NCBI GenBank assembly: GCA_965247255.1
Contig: CBDFGS010000010.1
Coordinates: forward strand, 434,001-498,000
Source of the DNA: CBDFGS01 sp965247255
GTDB lineage: Bacteria > Chloroflexota > Dehalococcoidia > Lucifugimonadales > CAUZJF01
DNA length: 64,000 nucleotides
Reading direction: 5' to 3'
Positions 1 through 8,059 of this stretch are shown one piece after another (position 1 is the stretch's first letter; each line of letters begins with the position of its first letter). Made by a program: the position numbers and the translations under genes. The notes under the pieces are model-generated. The model was not told the DNA's origin and searched no databases. It saw only the letters and a program-made list of their open reading frames with translations.

Positions 1-12
1 GGAGCCCGTCGG

Positions 13-522
13 GTGGTACTTGGGTTCGGGATTACGATCGGCGGCCTGCAGTTGGTCGGCGGCGCGAGTTGGTCTCTGGGCTCGTCAGGCGATTCATGGG
101 CGCTGATAACGTTGTTGGGCGGCATCTTCGTTGTCATTGGGCTCTTGGCTCTGCCACTATGGCCAAGTCGAGGCAGCGTTCTGGCTTTCGCTGGCGCTTT
201 GCTGGGTTCGGTCCTGTGGGCGAGCCCCACGGCTCTGGTGCTAAGCTGGGTCCTTATGACCACCATTCTCGCCCTGTTCATTATCTATAGCGGGATGCGA
301 ACGACCGCCGTCGTCAAAGCCCTCGTGTGGGCCTCGTCCGTTATCCTCCTTGGGTTCTCCTTATTCGGCGCGTTTGCGATGGCCAGCCTTCAGTCTGCTC
401 TTCTGCCCTGGCCACTGCCTCCGGCCGTATTCCTGTCCGTCCCGATCGTCGTCCTCATCTTGGTCGCCCGCAGCTCACACCACCCCACGAGCCTCATCGC
501 ACGATTCCGGCCCGGCCAATGA
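13..522 (+). CDS. Multi-pass membrane protein of unknown function (5' end may lie outside window)
   Basis: 169 residues, strongly hydrophobic, about five to six predicted membrane segments and almost no charged loops until a short basic tail. No family motif is recognised. The frame is open to the first base of the window, so GTG at 13 may be internal. Its TGA overlaps the ATG of aroQ (ATGA at 519-522), so the two are translationally coupled and it is the first visible gene of the run ending at xseA. Confidence 0.6.
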   Translation: MVLGFGITIGGLQLVGGASWSLGSSGDSWALITLLGGIFVVIGLLALPLWPSRGSVLAFAGALLGSVLWASPTALVLSWVLMTTILALFIIYSGMRTTAVVKALVWASSVILLGFSLFGAFAMASLQSALLPWPLPPAVFLSVPIVVLILVARSSHHPTSLIARFRPGQ

Positions 523-965
523 AGATTCTCATCATAAATGGGCCCAACCTGAACAACCTGGGCAAAAGGGACCCGGAGCAGTACGGCAGCGTCACGCTCG
601 GCGACATCGAGGCACGGGTCGGCGAGAAGGCGCGGTCCCTGGGTATGGACGTCGACTTCTTCCAGTCCAACCACGAAGGCGCGATCGTCGACTACATCCA
701 GGGTTCATCCCCAGACGCCGCGGGCATCGTGATCAACGCTGGCGCCATTACGCACTACGGACTCTCGCTGCGAGACGCCCTCAGCGACGCCGGCCTTCCG
801 ATCATGGAAGTCCACCTGTCAAACATCCACGCGAGAGAGAGTTTCCGACACCACTCTGTCGTCGCGCCCATAGCCATCGGACAGATCGCCGGGCTCGGCT
901 GGAGAGGCTATCTATACGCCCTGGAGTTTCTGGCGGCTCACCTCGACGAAGAGACGCACGGGTGA
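519..965 (+). CDS. aroQ: 3-dehydroquinate dehydratase, type II
   Basis: 148 residues, normal for the dodecameric type II enzyme, which converts 3-dehydroquinate to 3-dehydroshikimate in the cytoplasmic shikimate pathway. Visible motifs: N-terminal INGPNLNNLGKRDPEQYG (catalytic Tyr at its end), FFQSNHEG, INAGAITHYG and EVHLSNIHARESFRHHS. The ATG is fixed by the 4-base overlap with the upstream gene. The stop overlaps the GTG of the peptidase gene. Confidence 0.95.
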   Translation: MKILIINGPNLNNLGKRDPEQYGSVTLGDIEARVGEKARSLGMDVDFFQSNHEGAIVDYIQGSSPDAAGIVINAGAITHYGLSLRDALSDAGLPIMEVHLSNIHARESFRHHSVVAPIAIGQIAGLGWRGYLYALEFLAAHLDEETHG

Positions 966-2071
966 GCACCGCCGACCGAATCGCCCGCCTCCGAGACGCT
1001 CTCCGGGAGCAGGATCTCGAAGCGATACTGGTCTCCAGCCCGGAGAACCGTCGCTACCTCTCCGGTTTTACCGGCTCGGCGGGCTACCTTCTCGTCTCTC
1101 AGGAACAAGCTGTTCTGGCCACCGACTTCAGATACGTCGAGCAGGCCGGGGACCAGGCGCCGGACTTTCGCGTGCTGAAGGTCGGTGGCAAGGGCCACTG
1201 GCTCAACGAAGCCCTCGCCCATACGCGAATTCGCCGTATCGGCTTCGAAGACCAGGACTTGACGGTCAGCGCACACTCGGCCCTAATCAAGGCGCTCGAT
1301 AGCTCCAAGACTGTAAAGAAGAACGGAGTGGAGCTTGTCGAGACGCAGGACCTACTCGACAAGATCAGAGTCACCAAGTCAGGCGAAGAGCTGGGCCGGC
1401 TAGCCCGCGCGATCGAAATTACCGACCTGGCCTTCGAGGAGGTGTCGCACGCCATGAGGCCGGGCATCACCGAGAGGGAGGTCGCCTGGCAGCTTGAGAA
1501 GGCAATGCGTGAGCGGGGGGCTGAAGCGCCCGCATTCGATACCATCGTGGCATCGGGACCCAATGGCGCGATGCCACATCACACGCCAGGCGACAAGGTG
1601 CTCGAGCAAGGAGAGCCCGTAGTCGTGGACATGGGCGCCCGGTATCAGGGCTACTGCGCCGACCTGTCACGAACAGTCGTCGTGGGCGGCCATGGGGACG
1701 ATAAGTTCTGGAAGGTGTACGAGACGGTCTTGCGGGCACAGCTCAACGCCGAGGAAGACGTCGAGCCCGGCATGACCGGCGCTGAAGTCGACGCGATATC
1801 CCGAGATGTCATCGCCCTGGCCGGGTACGAAAAGAACTTCGGCCACAGCCTGGGCCACGGGGTAGGGCTCGCCGTACATGAGTTCCCCCACGTCGGCCCC
1901 AGTGCCGAGGATGTGATAGAGGACGGCATGGTGTTCACCATCGAGCCAGGTATCTACCTGTCGAGTTGGGGCGGAGTCCGGATCGAAGACATCGTGGTAC
2001 TCGAAGACGGACGTGCCAGGGTAATGAGCAAGGCGCCCAAGCTGCAGCCGCATTTGGAGCAGACGAAGTGA
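962..2071 (+). CDS. M24 family metallopeptidase, Xaa-Pro aminopeptidase/dipeptidase type
   Basis: 369 residues. An N-terminal creatinase-like domain (to about residue 130) includes NRRYLSGFTGSAG. A pita-bread catalytic domain carries the dinuclear metal ligands: D in VVVDMGA, D in YCADLSRT, H in GHSLGHGVGL, E in FTIEPGIY and E in GVRIEDIV. It should release N-terminal residues before proline or cleave Xaa-Pro dipeptides. GTG at 962 overlaps the aroQ stop, and its own stop overlaps the efp start. Placement directly before efp is common in bacteria. Confidence 0.92.
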   Translation: MSTADRIARLRDALREQDLEAILVSSPENRRYLSGFTGSAGYLLVSQEQAVLATDFRYVEQAGDQAPDFRVLKVGGKGHWLNEALAHTRIRRIGFEDQDLTVSAHSALIKALDSSKTVKKNGVELVETQDLLDKIRVTKSGEELGRLARAIEITDLAFEEVSHAMRPGITEREVAWQLEKAMRERGAEAPAFDTIVASGPNGAMPHHTPGDKVLEQGEPVVVDMGARYQGYCADLSRTVVVGGHGDDKFWKVYETVLRAQLNAEEDVEPGMTGAEVDAISRDVIALAGYEKNFGHSLGHGVGLAVHEFPHVGPSAEDVIEDGMVFTIEPGIYLSSWGGVRIEDIVVLEDGRARVMSKAPKLQPHLEQTK

Positions 2072-2631
2072 GTATCGGGTGGGGTGATCTACGAAAGGGG
2101 CTCCCGATCGAGCTCGACGGGGAGCCCTACGTGGTCGTTGAGTACGACCGCCACAAGATGCAGCAGCGGGCCCCGGTGATGCGGCTAAAGCTCAGGTCGC
2201 TCCTGACGGGCCGCTTGGTCGACCGCAGCTTCCAAGGCTATGACGTGCTGCTGACCTCCGCCGACGTGCGACGTGCCAACTCCCAGTTCATATACGAGGA
2301 CGGTGGGCTCTACTACTTCATGGACGAAGAGACGTACGACCAGTTCCCTCTGTCTCGGGATCAGATCGAGGACTCGCTCCCGTACCTCAAAGAAGAGACC
2401 AGCGTGGAGGTCGTCTACCACGAGGGCAAGCCGATCGCCATCGAGATGCCCGTCACGGTCGAGCTCGAGGTCGCGGAGACGGACCCCGGGCTCAAAGGTG
2501 ATACGGCCCAGGGCGGCACCAAGCTTGCAACACTCGAGACCGGACTGGCCGTCCAGGTGCCACTCTTCGTAGTGACGGGTGAGAAGGTGCGAGTCGATAC
2601 GCGCACCGGCGAGTATCTGGCGAGGGCCTGA
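2068..2631 (+). CDS. efp: Elongation factor P with an atypical beta3-Omega-beta4 loop
   Basis: 187 residues, full length, three OB-like domains. It binds stalled ribosomes between the P and E sites and relieves arrest at polyproline. Family marks: TDPGLKGDTA, LATLETGLAVQVPLFV and VDTRTGEYLARA at the C-terminus. Domain I aligns without gaps to the E. coli protein. The loop that is PGKG in E. coli (modified Lys34) reads MQQR (residues 31-34), so the tip residue is Gln33. GTG 2068 overlaps the upstream stop. Distinct from YeiP, whose loop is longer. Confidence 0.93.
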   Translation: MSIGWGDLRKGLPIELDGEPYVVVEYDRHKMQQRAPVMRLKLRSLLTGRLVDRSFQGYDVLLTSADVRRANSQFIYEDGGLYYFMDEETYDQFPLSRDQIEDSLPYLKEETSVEVVYHEGKPIAIEMPVTVELEVAETDPGLKGDTAQGGTKLATLETGLAVQVPLFVVTGEKVRVDTRTGEYLARA

Positions 2632-2632
2632 G

Positions 2633-3850
2633 TTGGCCGTATACGCGGTACCTCAGGTCCTGGGCTACCTCAAGGACCTTCTCAACAGGGAATCGCTTCT
2701 GCAAGACCTCTGGGTCCAGGGCGAGGTTGCCAACCTCGCACGCGCGGCATCGGGGCACTTCTACTTCAGCCTCCGTGACTCCGACGCGACCCTTCGCTGC
2801 GCGATGTTCCGCGGAGCGTTCGGACCGCCTCTTGGAGCCGACCTCCTGTCGGAAGGTGCGAACGTCGTGGCCCATGGCCGCGTATCTCTATATGAGGCTC
2901 GCGGCGACCTCCAGTTCGTCGCCGACATGGTGAAGCCCGAGGGCGTGGGCGAGCTTCAGCTCAAGCTCGAAGAGCTGAAGCTCAGGCTTCGAAACGAGGG
3001 CCTCTTCGAGCCCTCCCGCAAGAGGCCGATCCCCGCGTTCCCACATCGCTTAGGCGTCGTCACGTCCCCCGACGGGGCCGTATGGCAGGACATCCAGACC
3101 GTCGTAGAGAGACGCTATCCGCTTGCCTGGTTGCTGCTGGCCCCCACGGCGGTCCAGGGTGAAGCTGCGACTACGGGTATTCTCGAAGCCATCGCAGCGC
3201 TGGACCGCATATCCAACGTGGATGTGATCATCGTTGCTCGAGGCGGGGGCTCCTTGGAAGACCTGTGGGCTTTCAACGACGAGTCGGTAGCCAGGGCCAT
3301 CTTCTCGAGCCGCGCCCCCGTAATCAGCGCCGTGGGACACGAGACCGACGTAACGATCGCCGACATGGTCGCGGACCGCCGCGCCCCGACCCCGTCGGCG
3401 GCAGCCGAGATGGCCGTGCCGGACAGCGTCGAGCTCACATCCAGGCTTGCCGCCGCACGACAAACTATGACGTCACGCACCTGGCAGGGCGTGGCGGCTA
3501 GGTTGGAGGCGGTGAGGGGCCTGGGGCCCCGCCTGAGGAGAAACAAGCCTGATCTAGACCGGCACAGGCTTCGCGTCGACGAGCTACTTGACGGCGTGGT
3601 GAAACACCTCCAGGGCGATGTAAAGCTCAAGGGCGAGCGCGTCCGTACGCAGCGCCTTCGCCTGGAAGCCCTGAGCCCCAAGGACACCTTGCGCAGGGGA
3701 TATGCTATAGTACACGCGCAGGCCGATGACTCCGCCATCATTAGCGATCCAAGTCAGGTCGGCGCCGGCGACCGTGTCCGTATTACGGTCGCGCGAGGTG
3801 GCTTCGGCGCTGAAGTACTACCCAGACGCAAAGAGCCCGAGGGACCGTAG
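2633..3850 (+). CDS. xseA: Exodeoxyribonuclease VII large subunit
   Basis: 405 residues from TTG 2633, one base after the efp stop. This start gives the usual N-terminus ahead of the OB-fold (LLQDLWVQGEVANLARAASG). The catalytic domain has the family motifs GVVTSPDGAVWQDI, IIVARGGGSLEDLW, FNDESVARAI, SAVGHETDVTIADMVAD and RRAPTPSAAAE. The C-terminal coiled coil binds multiple XseB subunits. It degrades single-stranded DNA to oligonucleotides in repair. An upstream in-frame GTG at 2579 lies inside efp and is less likely. Confidence 0.94.
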   Translation: MAVYAVPQVLGYLKDLLNRESLLQDLWVQGEVANLARAASGHFYFSLRDSDATLRCAMFRGAFGPPLGADLLSEGANVVAHGRVSLYEARGDLQFVADMVKPEGVGELQLKLEELKLRLRNEGLFEPSRKRPIPAFPHRLGVVTSPDGAVWQDIQTVVERRYPLAWLLLAPTAVQGEAATTGILEAIAALDRISNVDVIIVARGGGSLEDLWAFNDESVARAIFSSRAPVISAVGHETDVTIADMVADRRAPTPSAAAEMAVPDSVELTSRLAAARQTMTSRTWQGVAARLEAVRGLGPRLRRNKPDLDRHRLRVDELLDGVVKHLQGDVKLKGERVRTQRLRLEALSPKDTLRRGYAIVHAQADDSAIISDPSQVGAGDRVRITVARGGFGAEVLPRRKEPEGP

Positions 3851-3956
3851 GCGAGCGTCAGCTGCGGTACCAACCGGTCGTCGCCCTACCGGGGACTTTC
3901 GCGTCAGCCGCAAACGCGATGGCCGTTTTTCGCCCGACCGATACCGTAAGGACCCT

Positions 3957-4226
3957 ATGAGCGCCAAGAAAGCGAAGAAAGAAACCCCTGAAGAGGACCT
4001 AACTTTCGAGCAGGCGCTCGCCCGCCTGGACGAGACGGTCCAGGCCCTCGAAGAAGGCGCGCTACCGTTGGCAGAGGCAACGCGGCTCTACGAGAGGGGT
4101 ATGAAGCTCGCACGGATTTGCAGCGAGATGCTCGCCGCCGCGGAGCTGAAGATCACCCAGATCCAGACGGCCTACGGCGAGCAGATGCGCTTGCCTGCAC
4201 AGCGCCCGTCCGAGTCGGAGGAGTAG
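3957..4226 (+). CDS. xseB: Exodeoxyribonuclease VII small subunit
   Basis: 89 residues, the usual size. The core LTFEQALARLDETVQALEEG with the following LPLAEATRLYERGMKLA region is diagnostic. It is a small helical protein that decorates the XseA coiled coil. It starts 106 bases after xseA at the ATG of MSAKKAKKE; the frame is open further upstream but that part overlaps xseA. The stop TAG overlaps the likely start area of the PHP gene. Confidence 0.93.
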   Translation: MSAKKAKKETPEEDLTFEQALARLDETVQALEEGALPLAEATRLYERGMKLARICSEMLAAAELKITQIQTAYGEQMRLPAQRPSESEE

Positions 4227-4228
4227 CC

Positions 4229-4891
4229 CTGCTCAAAGTCGACCTCCACATGCACACCCACTTCTCGCCCGACTCGGAAGTGGTCCCCGAGCAACTGGTG
4301 GATAAATGCGAAGAGGTCGGGCTTAGCTGTATCGCCGTCACCGATCACAACACAATTGAGGGCGCTCTCGCCGTCCGCGAGCTGGCGCCCTTCATAGTGA
4401 TCGTTGGCGAGGAAGTGGCCTCATCCGAGGGCGAGATCACCGGCCTCTTCTTGTCCGAAGAGGTCCCCCGCGGCCTTACGCCACAAGAGACGGCAAGCCG
4501 CATAAAGGACCAGGGCGGGCTGGTCTCGATTCCACATCCCTTCGACCGCTTCCGGCGAGGCGTGATTAGCAAGCAAGCCCTCGACGAAGTACTGCCGTAC
4601 GCAGACATCGTCGAGGTATTCAACTCCCGCAACAACCTAGCCAGAGACGACCGCAAAGCGGCGGAGTTCGCTCGTGCCCACGGTCTCCTCGTCTCCGGCG
4701 TCAGCGACGCCCACACCACTAAGGAGCTTGGCCGCACCTACGTCGAGATGCGAGAGTTCGACGGCACGCCCCAGGACTTCAAGGAGGCCCTCGCCGGGGC
4801 GACCATCGTGGGTCATCGGTCCGGGCCCTGGGTCCACGTCAAGACCTCCCTCACCAAGCTGAGGAAGAAGCTCAGAGATAGCTCCCCGTAA
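4229..4891 (+). CDS. PHP domain metal-dependent phosphoesterase
   Basis: About 220 residues. N-terminal DLHMHTHFSPDS is the first PHP metal motif, followed by AVTDHNTIEGA, SIPHPFDRFRRG, EVFNSRNN and GVSDAHTTKELG, giving a complete trinuclear metal set. Probably hydrolyses a small phosphoester (nucleotide or sugar phosphate); substrate unknown. No ATG/GTG/TTG lies close before the first motif. The given start is the rare CTG at 4229; a start further upstream inside xseB is possible. Confidence 0.85.
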   Translation: MLKVDLHMHTHFSPDSEVVPEQLVDKCEEVGLSCIAVTDHNTIEGALAVRELAPFIVIVGEEVASSEGEITGLFLSEEVPRGLTPQETASRIKDQGGLVSIPHPFDRFRRGVISKQALDEVLPYADIVEVFNSRNNLARDDRKAAEFARAHGLLVSGVSDAHTTKELGRTYVEMREFDGTPQDFKEALAGATIVGHRSGPWVHVKTSLTKLRKKLRDSSP

Positions 4892-5216
4892 CGCCGGAGG
4901 ACCGAAGCTGTCGCAGACATTTCTCCTTGCCGAGATCTCCGCGGCTTCGTCTTCTACCTCGCGTCCAGGCGCCTCCGATCGCAGACCAACCCCGGCACAC
5001 GCTCCAGCGTTCTCAAGAGTGTAGCTCCTCGACCCATGAGCGAATGTCGCCGGAAGGCGCTCTCACCGTAGCGGCGGCGCTTGCCGCGTCCGCTTCCCTC
5101 AGGTTACACAACCATCTTGAATGGGTTGCTGTAGCTGCTGTATCGTAAAAGTCACCCTTTCAAGATCGGCGATAGAGCGCCTTCCATAACTGATCGGCGA
5201 CCGGCAGATAGAGAAA
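4892..5216. other. Intergenic, no gene recognised
   Basis: 325 bases between the PHP and rhomboid genes. The short open frames here have no family signal. It presumably contains the rhomboid promoter, but no clear -35/-10 pair was found. Confidence 0.5.
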
Positions 5217-6269
5217 ATGGACCCTCAATACCGAGACGACCCTGACAGGCGAATGATGCTTCCCGGCTGGCAGATTACGCCCGTTGCTACAGGCGTCCTG
5301 ATCTCGGCTAACATAGTTATCTGGCTCGCGGGGGTCGCCGCCAGCGGCGCAGCAGGGCTCGAGGTGGACACCGAAGTCCTGTTGGACTTCGGCGCGATGT
5401 TCTCTCCTCTCATAGCAGAGGGCGAGTTCTGGCGGCTGTTTACAGCGATGTTCCTCCACCACGACCTCACTCACATACTCTTCAACAACTTCGGGCTGTT
5501 CATCTTCGGGAGGCTGGTCGAACGCGCCTACGGCCACACCCGATTCGTCATCATATACATCGTGGCGGGCCTTTTTGGCAGCGTCGCCAGCTACGTGCTC
5601 AACTCAATAGGCGTTGGCGCCGGGGCCAGCGGGGCCATCTTCGGCGTGCTCGGCGCGCTTGCCGCCTTCTTCATAGCGCAGAGAGACTTCCTCGGCAAGG
5701 TGGGCCAGCGCGATCTCACCGGGGTCCTGTTCATCGCCGGCATCAGCTTGCTATACGGCCTGGCCTCACCCGGTATCGACAACTGGGCCCACCTTGGAGG
5801 CTTCGTGGCAGGGCTCGCGTTGGGGTTGGCCCTGGCGCCGAGGTACCGGGTCGTCGCCGACCAGTTCGGCGCTCCCACGGGGCTGGCTGACCGCAACCCC
5901 CTTTCCAGGAGATGGCAGGTCATTCCCTTGGCAGCGGTCCTACTCGCGCTCGGGGCCTGGTTGGGCACCGTAACCCTCGCTGACAATGCCTACTCTCACG
6001 TCTACAGGGCGGAACGCCATCTGAACAATGGGGAGTTCGATCTGGCCCTCCAGGAGACCGAAGAAGCTATCAGGATCACCCGGCCGATAAACCCCGCTCA
6101 GCTATTTCGCACGCTTGGAGAGGCGCAGCTGATGCGTGCTCGCATATTCGCGGAGCTTGGAGACATACAAAGGGCCCGGATCGAACTAGGGCACGCTATT
6201 CGCCTCGGAGACCCCGAGACCAGGGCCGAAGCCATCGCCCTGCTCGTCTCGCTACGGGCTCGCCGCTAA
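5217..6269 (+). CDS. Rhomboid-family intramembrane serine protease with TPR-like tail
   Basis: 350 residues. The rhomboid core (about 20-215) has six membrane segments, HHDLTHILFNNFGLFIFG in TM2, GAGASGAIFG with catalytic Ser138 in TM4, and NWAHLGGFVAGL with catalytic His192 in TM6. After a further membrane segment near 233-252, residues 260-345 look like TPR helices, often seen in Chloroflexota and Gram-positive rhomboids. It should cleave membrane-anchored substrates within the bilayer. Start is the ATG of MDPQYRDDPD. Confidence 0.92.
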   Translation: MDPQYRDDPDRRMMLPGWQITPVATGVLISANIVIWLAGVAASGAAGLEVDTEVLLDFGAMFSPLIAEGEFWRLFTAMFLHHDLTHILFNNFGLFIFGRLVERAYGHTRFVIIYIVAGLFGSVASYVLNSIGVGAGASGAIFGVLGALAAFFIAQRDFLGKVGQRDLTGVLFIAGISLLYGLASPGIDNWAHLGGFVAGLALGLALAPRYRVVADQFGAPTGLADRNPLSRRWQVIPLAAVLLALGAWLGTVTLADNAYSHVYRAERHLNNGEFDLALQETEEAIRITRPINPAQLFRTLGEAQLMRARIFAELGDIQRARIELGHAIRLGDPETRAEAIALLVSLRARR

Positions 6270-6317
6270 GAAACTCCCCAGCTCAAGTATTGAGCCAAAT
6301 GTCACTCTGAACCTTAA

Positions 6318-8021
6318 CCCGAATCCACCGAAGGACACCGATGGACGGCGTGAGGGCAGCGGAAGGGGGTGGGTGAGGGAGCTACAGGGGAGATGGCCTG
6401 GGGTCTTGGGGTAGATGGGAGGCCGGCGGGCGGTCTTCAGTGGCCGCACAGGGCCCCTAAGGCCCTATGCGGGAGTTGCGATGCGCGGGAAGGCGAGAGG
6501 ATACGCAGCAGGGGACTCTCGCGACCGGGGTGGCGCGAGATTGCGGGGACGTTGGGTCAGTTGCAGGCTGGCCGTCAGGCCGGGAACGGAATGGCTTGCA
6601 GCCGGGCCAAGGCGCGAGTGAACTGGGTTTCCCAAGGCCAGCGCCGGGGGAGATGCAAAGTGAGGCGGCGCGCCGAGCGGGTGATCCGTCCCACCAGAGC
6701 GAAGACCCGCCGCCTGAGGGTCTTGGTGATCACGGTCCGCTCGCCCAGACCAATCCGCGCCGTCCAGCGGGCCAGGTTATGCGCCATCACCTGGACCGCC
6801 AGCCAGGCGCCGTTGGCGGCGAAGCGCGCCGACGGCATGTGGTTCAGCCCGACGCCGTACTTGAGGTCGCGTATGGCGTTCTCGACCTCGGCGTGGCGGC
6901 GATGATCGGCCTCCAGTTCCAGCGTCTCCCCATCGCGGTCGGTGATGAAGGCGTGATAGCTGTATCTGGCGAAGAGGGCGAGCTGGGAACCGGGCGTCGG
7001 CTTCACCCGCCGGACAATGAGCCGCACCGGCGCGGCGTCCGGCTTGGTCTGGAACGGGGTGTAAGTCGTCTCGGCGACATCGGCGGCGCCGTCCATCCAG
7101 TAGGGAATGGGAGTCCAGTCCTCCTCTGGTATCGCCTCGATCAGATCCCGCAGCCTGGCGCGCTGGCGGATGGTGATAGAGAAGCGGACATCCATTTCCC
7201 GGCAGGCGGCAACGACAGTGTGGGCGTAGAAGCCGCTGTCGGCCCGCACCGTGAGTTGTCCCCTGGCCCCGCCGTAGCGCACCCGCCCCACCGTCTCACG
7301 CAGGAAGTGGGCGGCGCCACGGGCGGTGTTGGCCCGGCCCTCGCGCAGCCGGGACATCAGCACCTCGCCGGTGCCGGCGGCAATGGCCAGCAGCGGGTGA
7401 TAGCCGCGGGCGCCGGTATAGCCGTGGTGGCGCGCTCCCTCCTTGGCCAGTCCATAGGTCTCGCAGATGGTCGAGTCCAGGTCGATGGTCAGGGGCGAGT
7501 CGCCGGGTCCGGCCCCAGCGGCCCAGGCCCGGGCCAACAACTGGCGGCTCACGCGGTCGAGTTGACGGACATGCCCCCACCGGAAGCTGCGCAGGAAGGT
7601 CCCCAGGGTGGATGGCGCCTTGACCACGCAGCCTAGAACACCAACCGTCCCACCAGCGCGCAGCGCATCGGCGTCGTCGATGCAGTCGCCGCCTGCCAGC
7701 GCGGAAGCGACCAGCGTCAGCAGCTTGTCCCCAGTGTTCGCCCGTCCCGGCGCTCCGCCGAGGTCAAGGTGATGGTCGACGAGTTCCCGCAGGCCCAGGT
7801 GCCGGGCTAGGGTGGCCGGCAGGAGCAGGCCGGCATTGGCCACCAGGCGATGGTCGTCAAAGAGGATGCGGATACGGTCGGGTTTGTTCTGTGGCAGCAT
7901 CTATTGGGTGCTCCTTGTTTCCGGGCGGGTTTCTGTTCCAAAACCATTATCCCAGATTCAGAGGAGCACCCGCTGGCTTCTTCAAGGGCTGTCCCCAAGG
8001 ACGTCCTTCGGTGGATTCGGG
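6318..8021 (-). mobile_element. IS1380-family insertion sequence, type A, copy 1
   Basis: 1704 bp, bounded by CCCGAATCCACCGAAGGAC and its inverted complement (19-bp perfect terminal repeats). Flanking pentamers CTTAA (6313-6317) and CTTAG (8022-8026) differ by one base. It contains one transposase gene on - and, between the transposase stop and the left end, a strong stem-loop (CCGCACAGGGCC...) near 6443-6471. Three other copies in the window have the same length. Confidence 0.92.
6575..7900 (-). CDS. IS1380-family transposase (type A, copy 1)
   Basis: 441 residues, intact. RNase H-fold DDE motifs: IDLDSTICETYG (first D), RADSGFYAH (second D) and HRRHAEVENAIRDLKYGVG (E, with the Y-R-D/E pattern of IS1380). 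It catalyses cut-and-paste movement of its element. It differs from the other type A copies by KLLTL instead of KMLTL near residue 60. Confidence 0.93.
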   Translation of the reverse strand: MLPQNKPDRIRILFDDHRLVANAGLLLPATLARHLGLRELVDHHLDLGGAPGRANTGDKLLTLVASALAGGDCIDDADALRAGGTVGVLGCVVKAPSTLGTFLRSFRWGHVRQLDRVSRQLLARAWAAGAGPGDSPLTIDLDSTICETYGLAKEGARHHGYTGARGYHPLLAIAAGTGEVLMSRLREGRANTARGAAHFLRETVGRVRYGGARGQLTVRADSGFYAHTVVAACREMDVRFSITIRQRARLRDLIEAIPEEDWTPIPYWMDGAADVAETTYTPFQTKPDAAPVRLIVRRVKPTPGSQLALFARYSYHAFITDRDGETLELEADHRRHAEVENAIRDLKYGVGLNHMPSARFAANGAWLAVQVMAHNLARWTARIGLGERTVITKTLRRRVFALVGRITRSARRLTLHLPRRWPWETQFTRALARLQAIPFPA

Positions 8022-8059
8022 CTTAGGTGTTGCCTATCTCGGTTAGAGCGGCGGCCCGC

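Noticed and set aside
350..961. Upstream extension of the Xaa-Pro peptidase frame over aroQ
   Set aside because: Arg/Pro/Ser-rich shadow of aroQ; the GTG at 962 overlapping the aroQ stop gives the normal N-terminus.
4927..5148. 73-residue open frame before the rhomboid gene
   Set aside because: No ribosome site, no family pattern, composition like noncoding DNA.
6467..7636. 389-residue open frame antisense to the IS1380 transposase, repeated in every type A copy (and 404 residues in type B)
   Set aside because: It is the complement of a GC-rich coding gene: composition follows the transposase codons and no family signal is present. Repetition reflects repetition of the IS.
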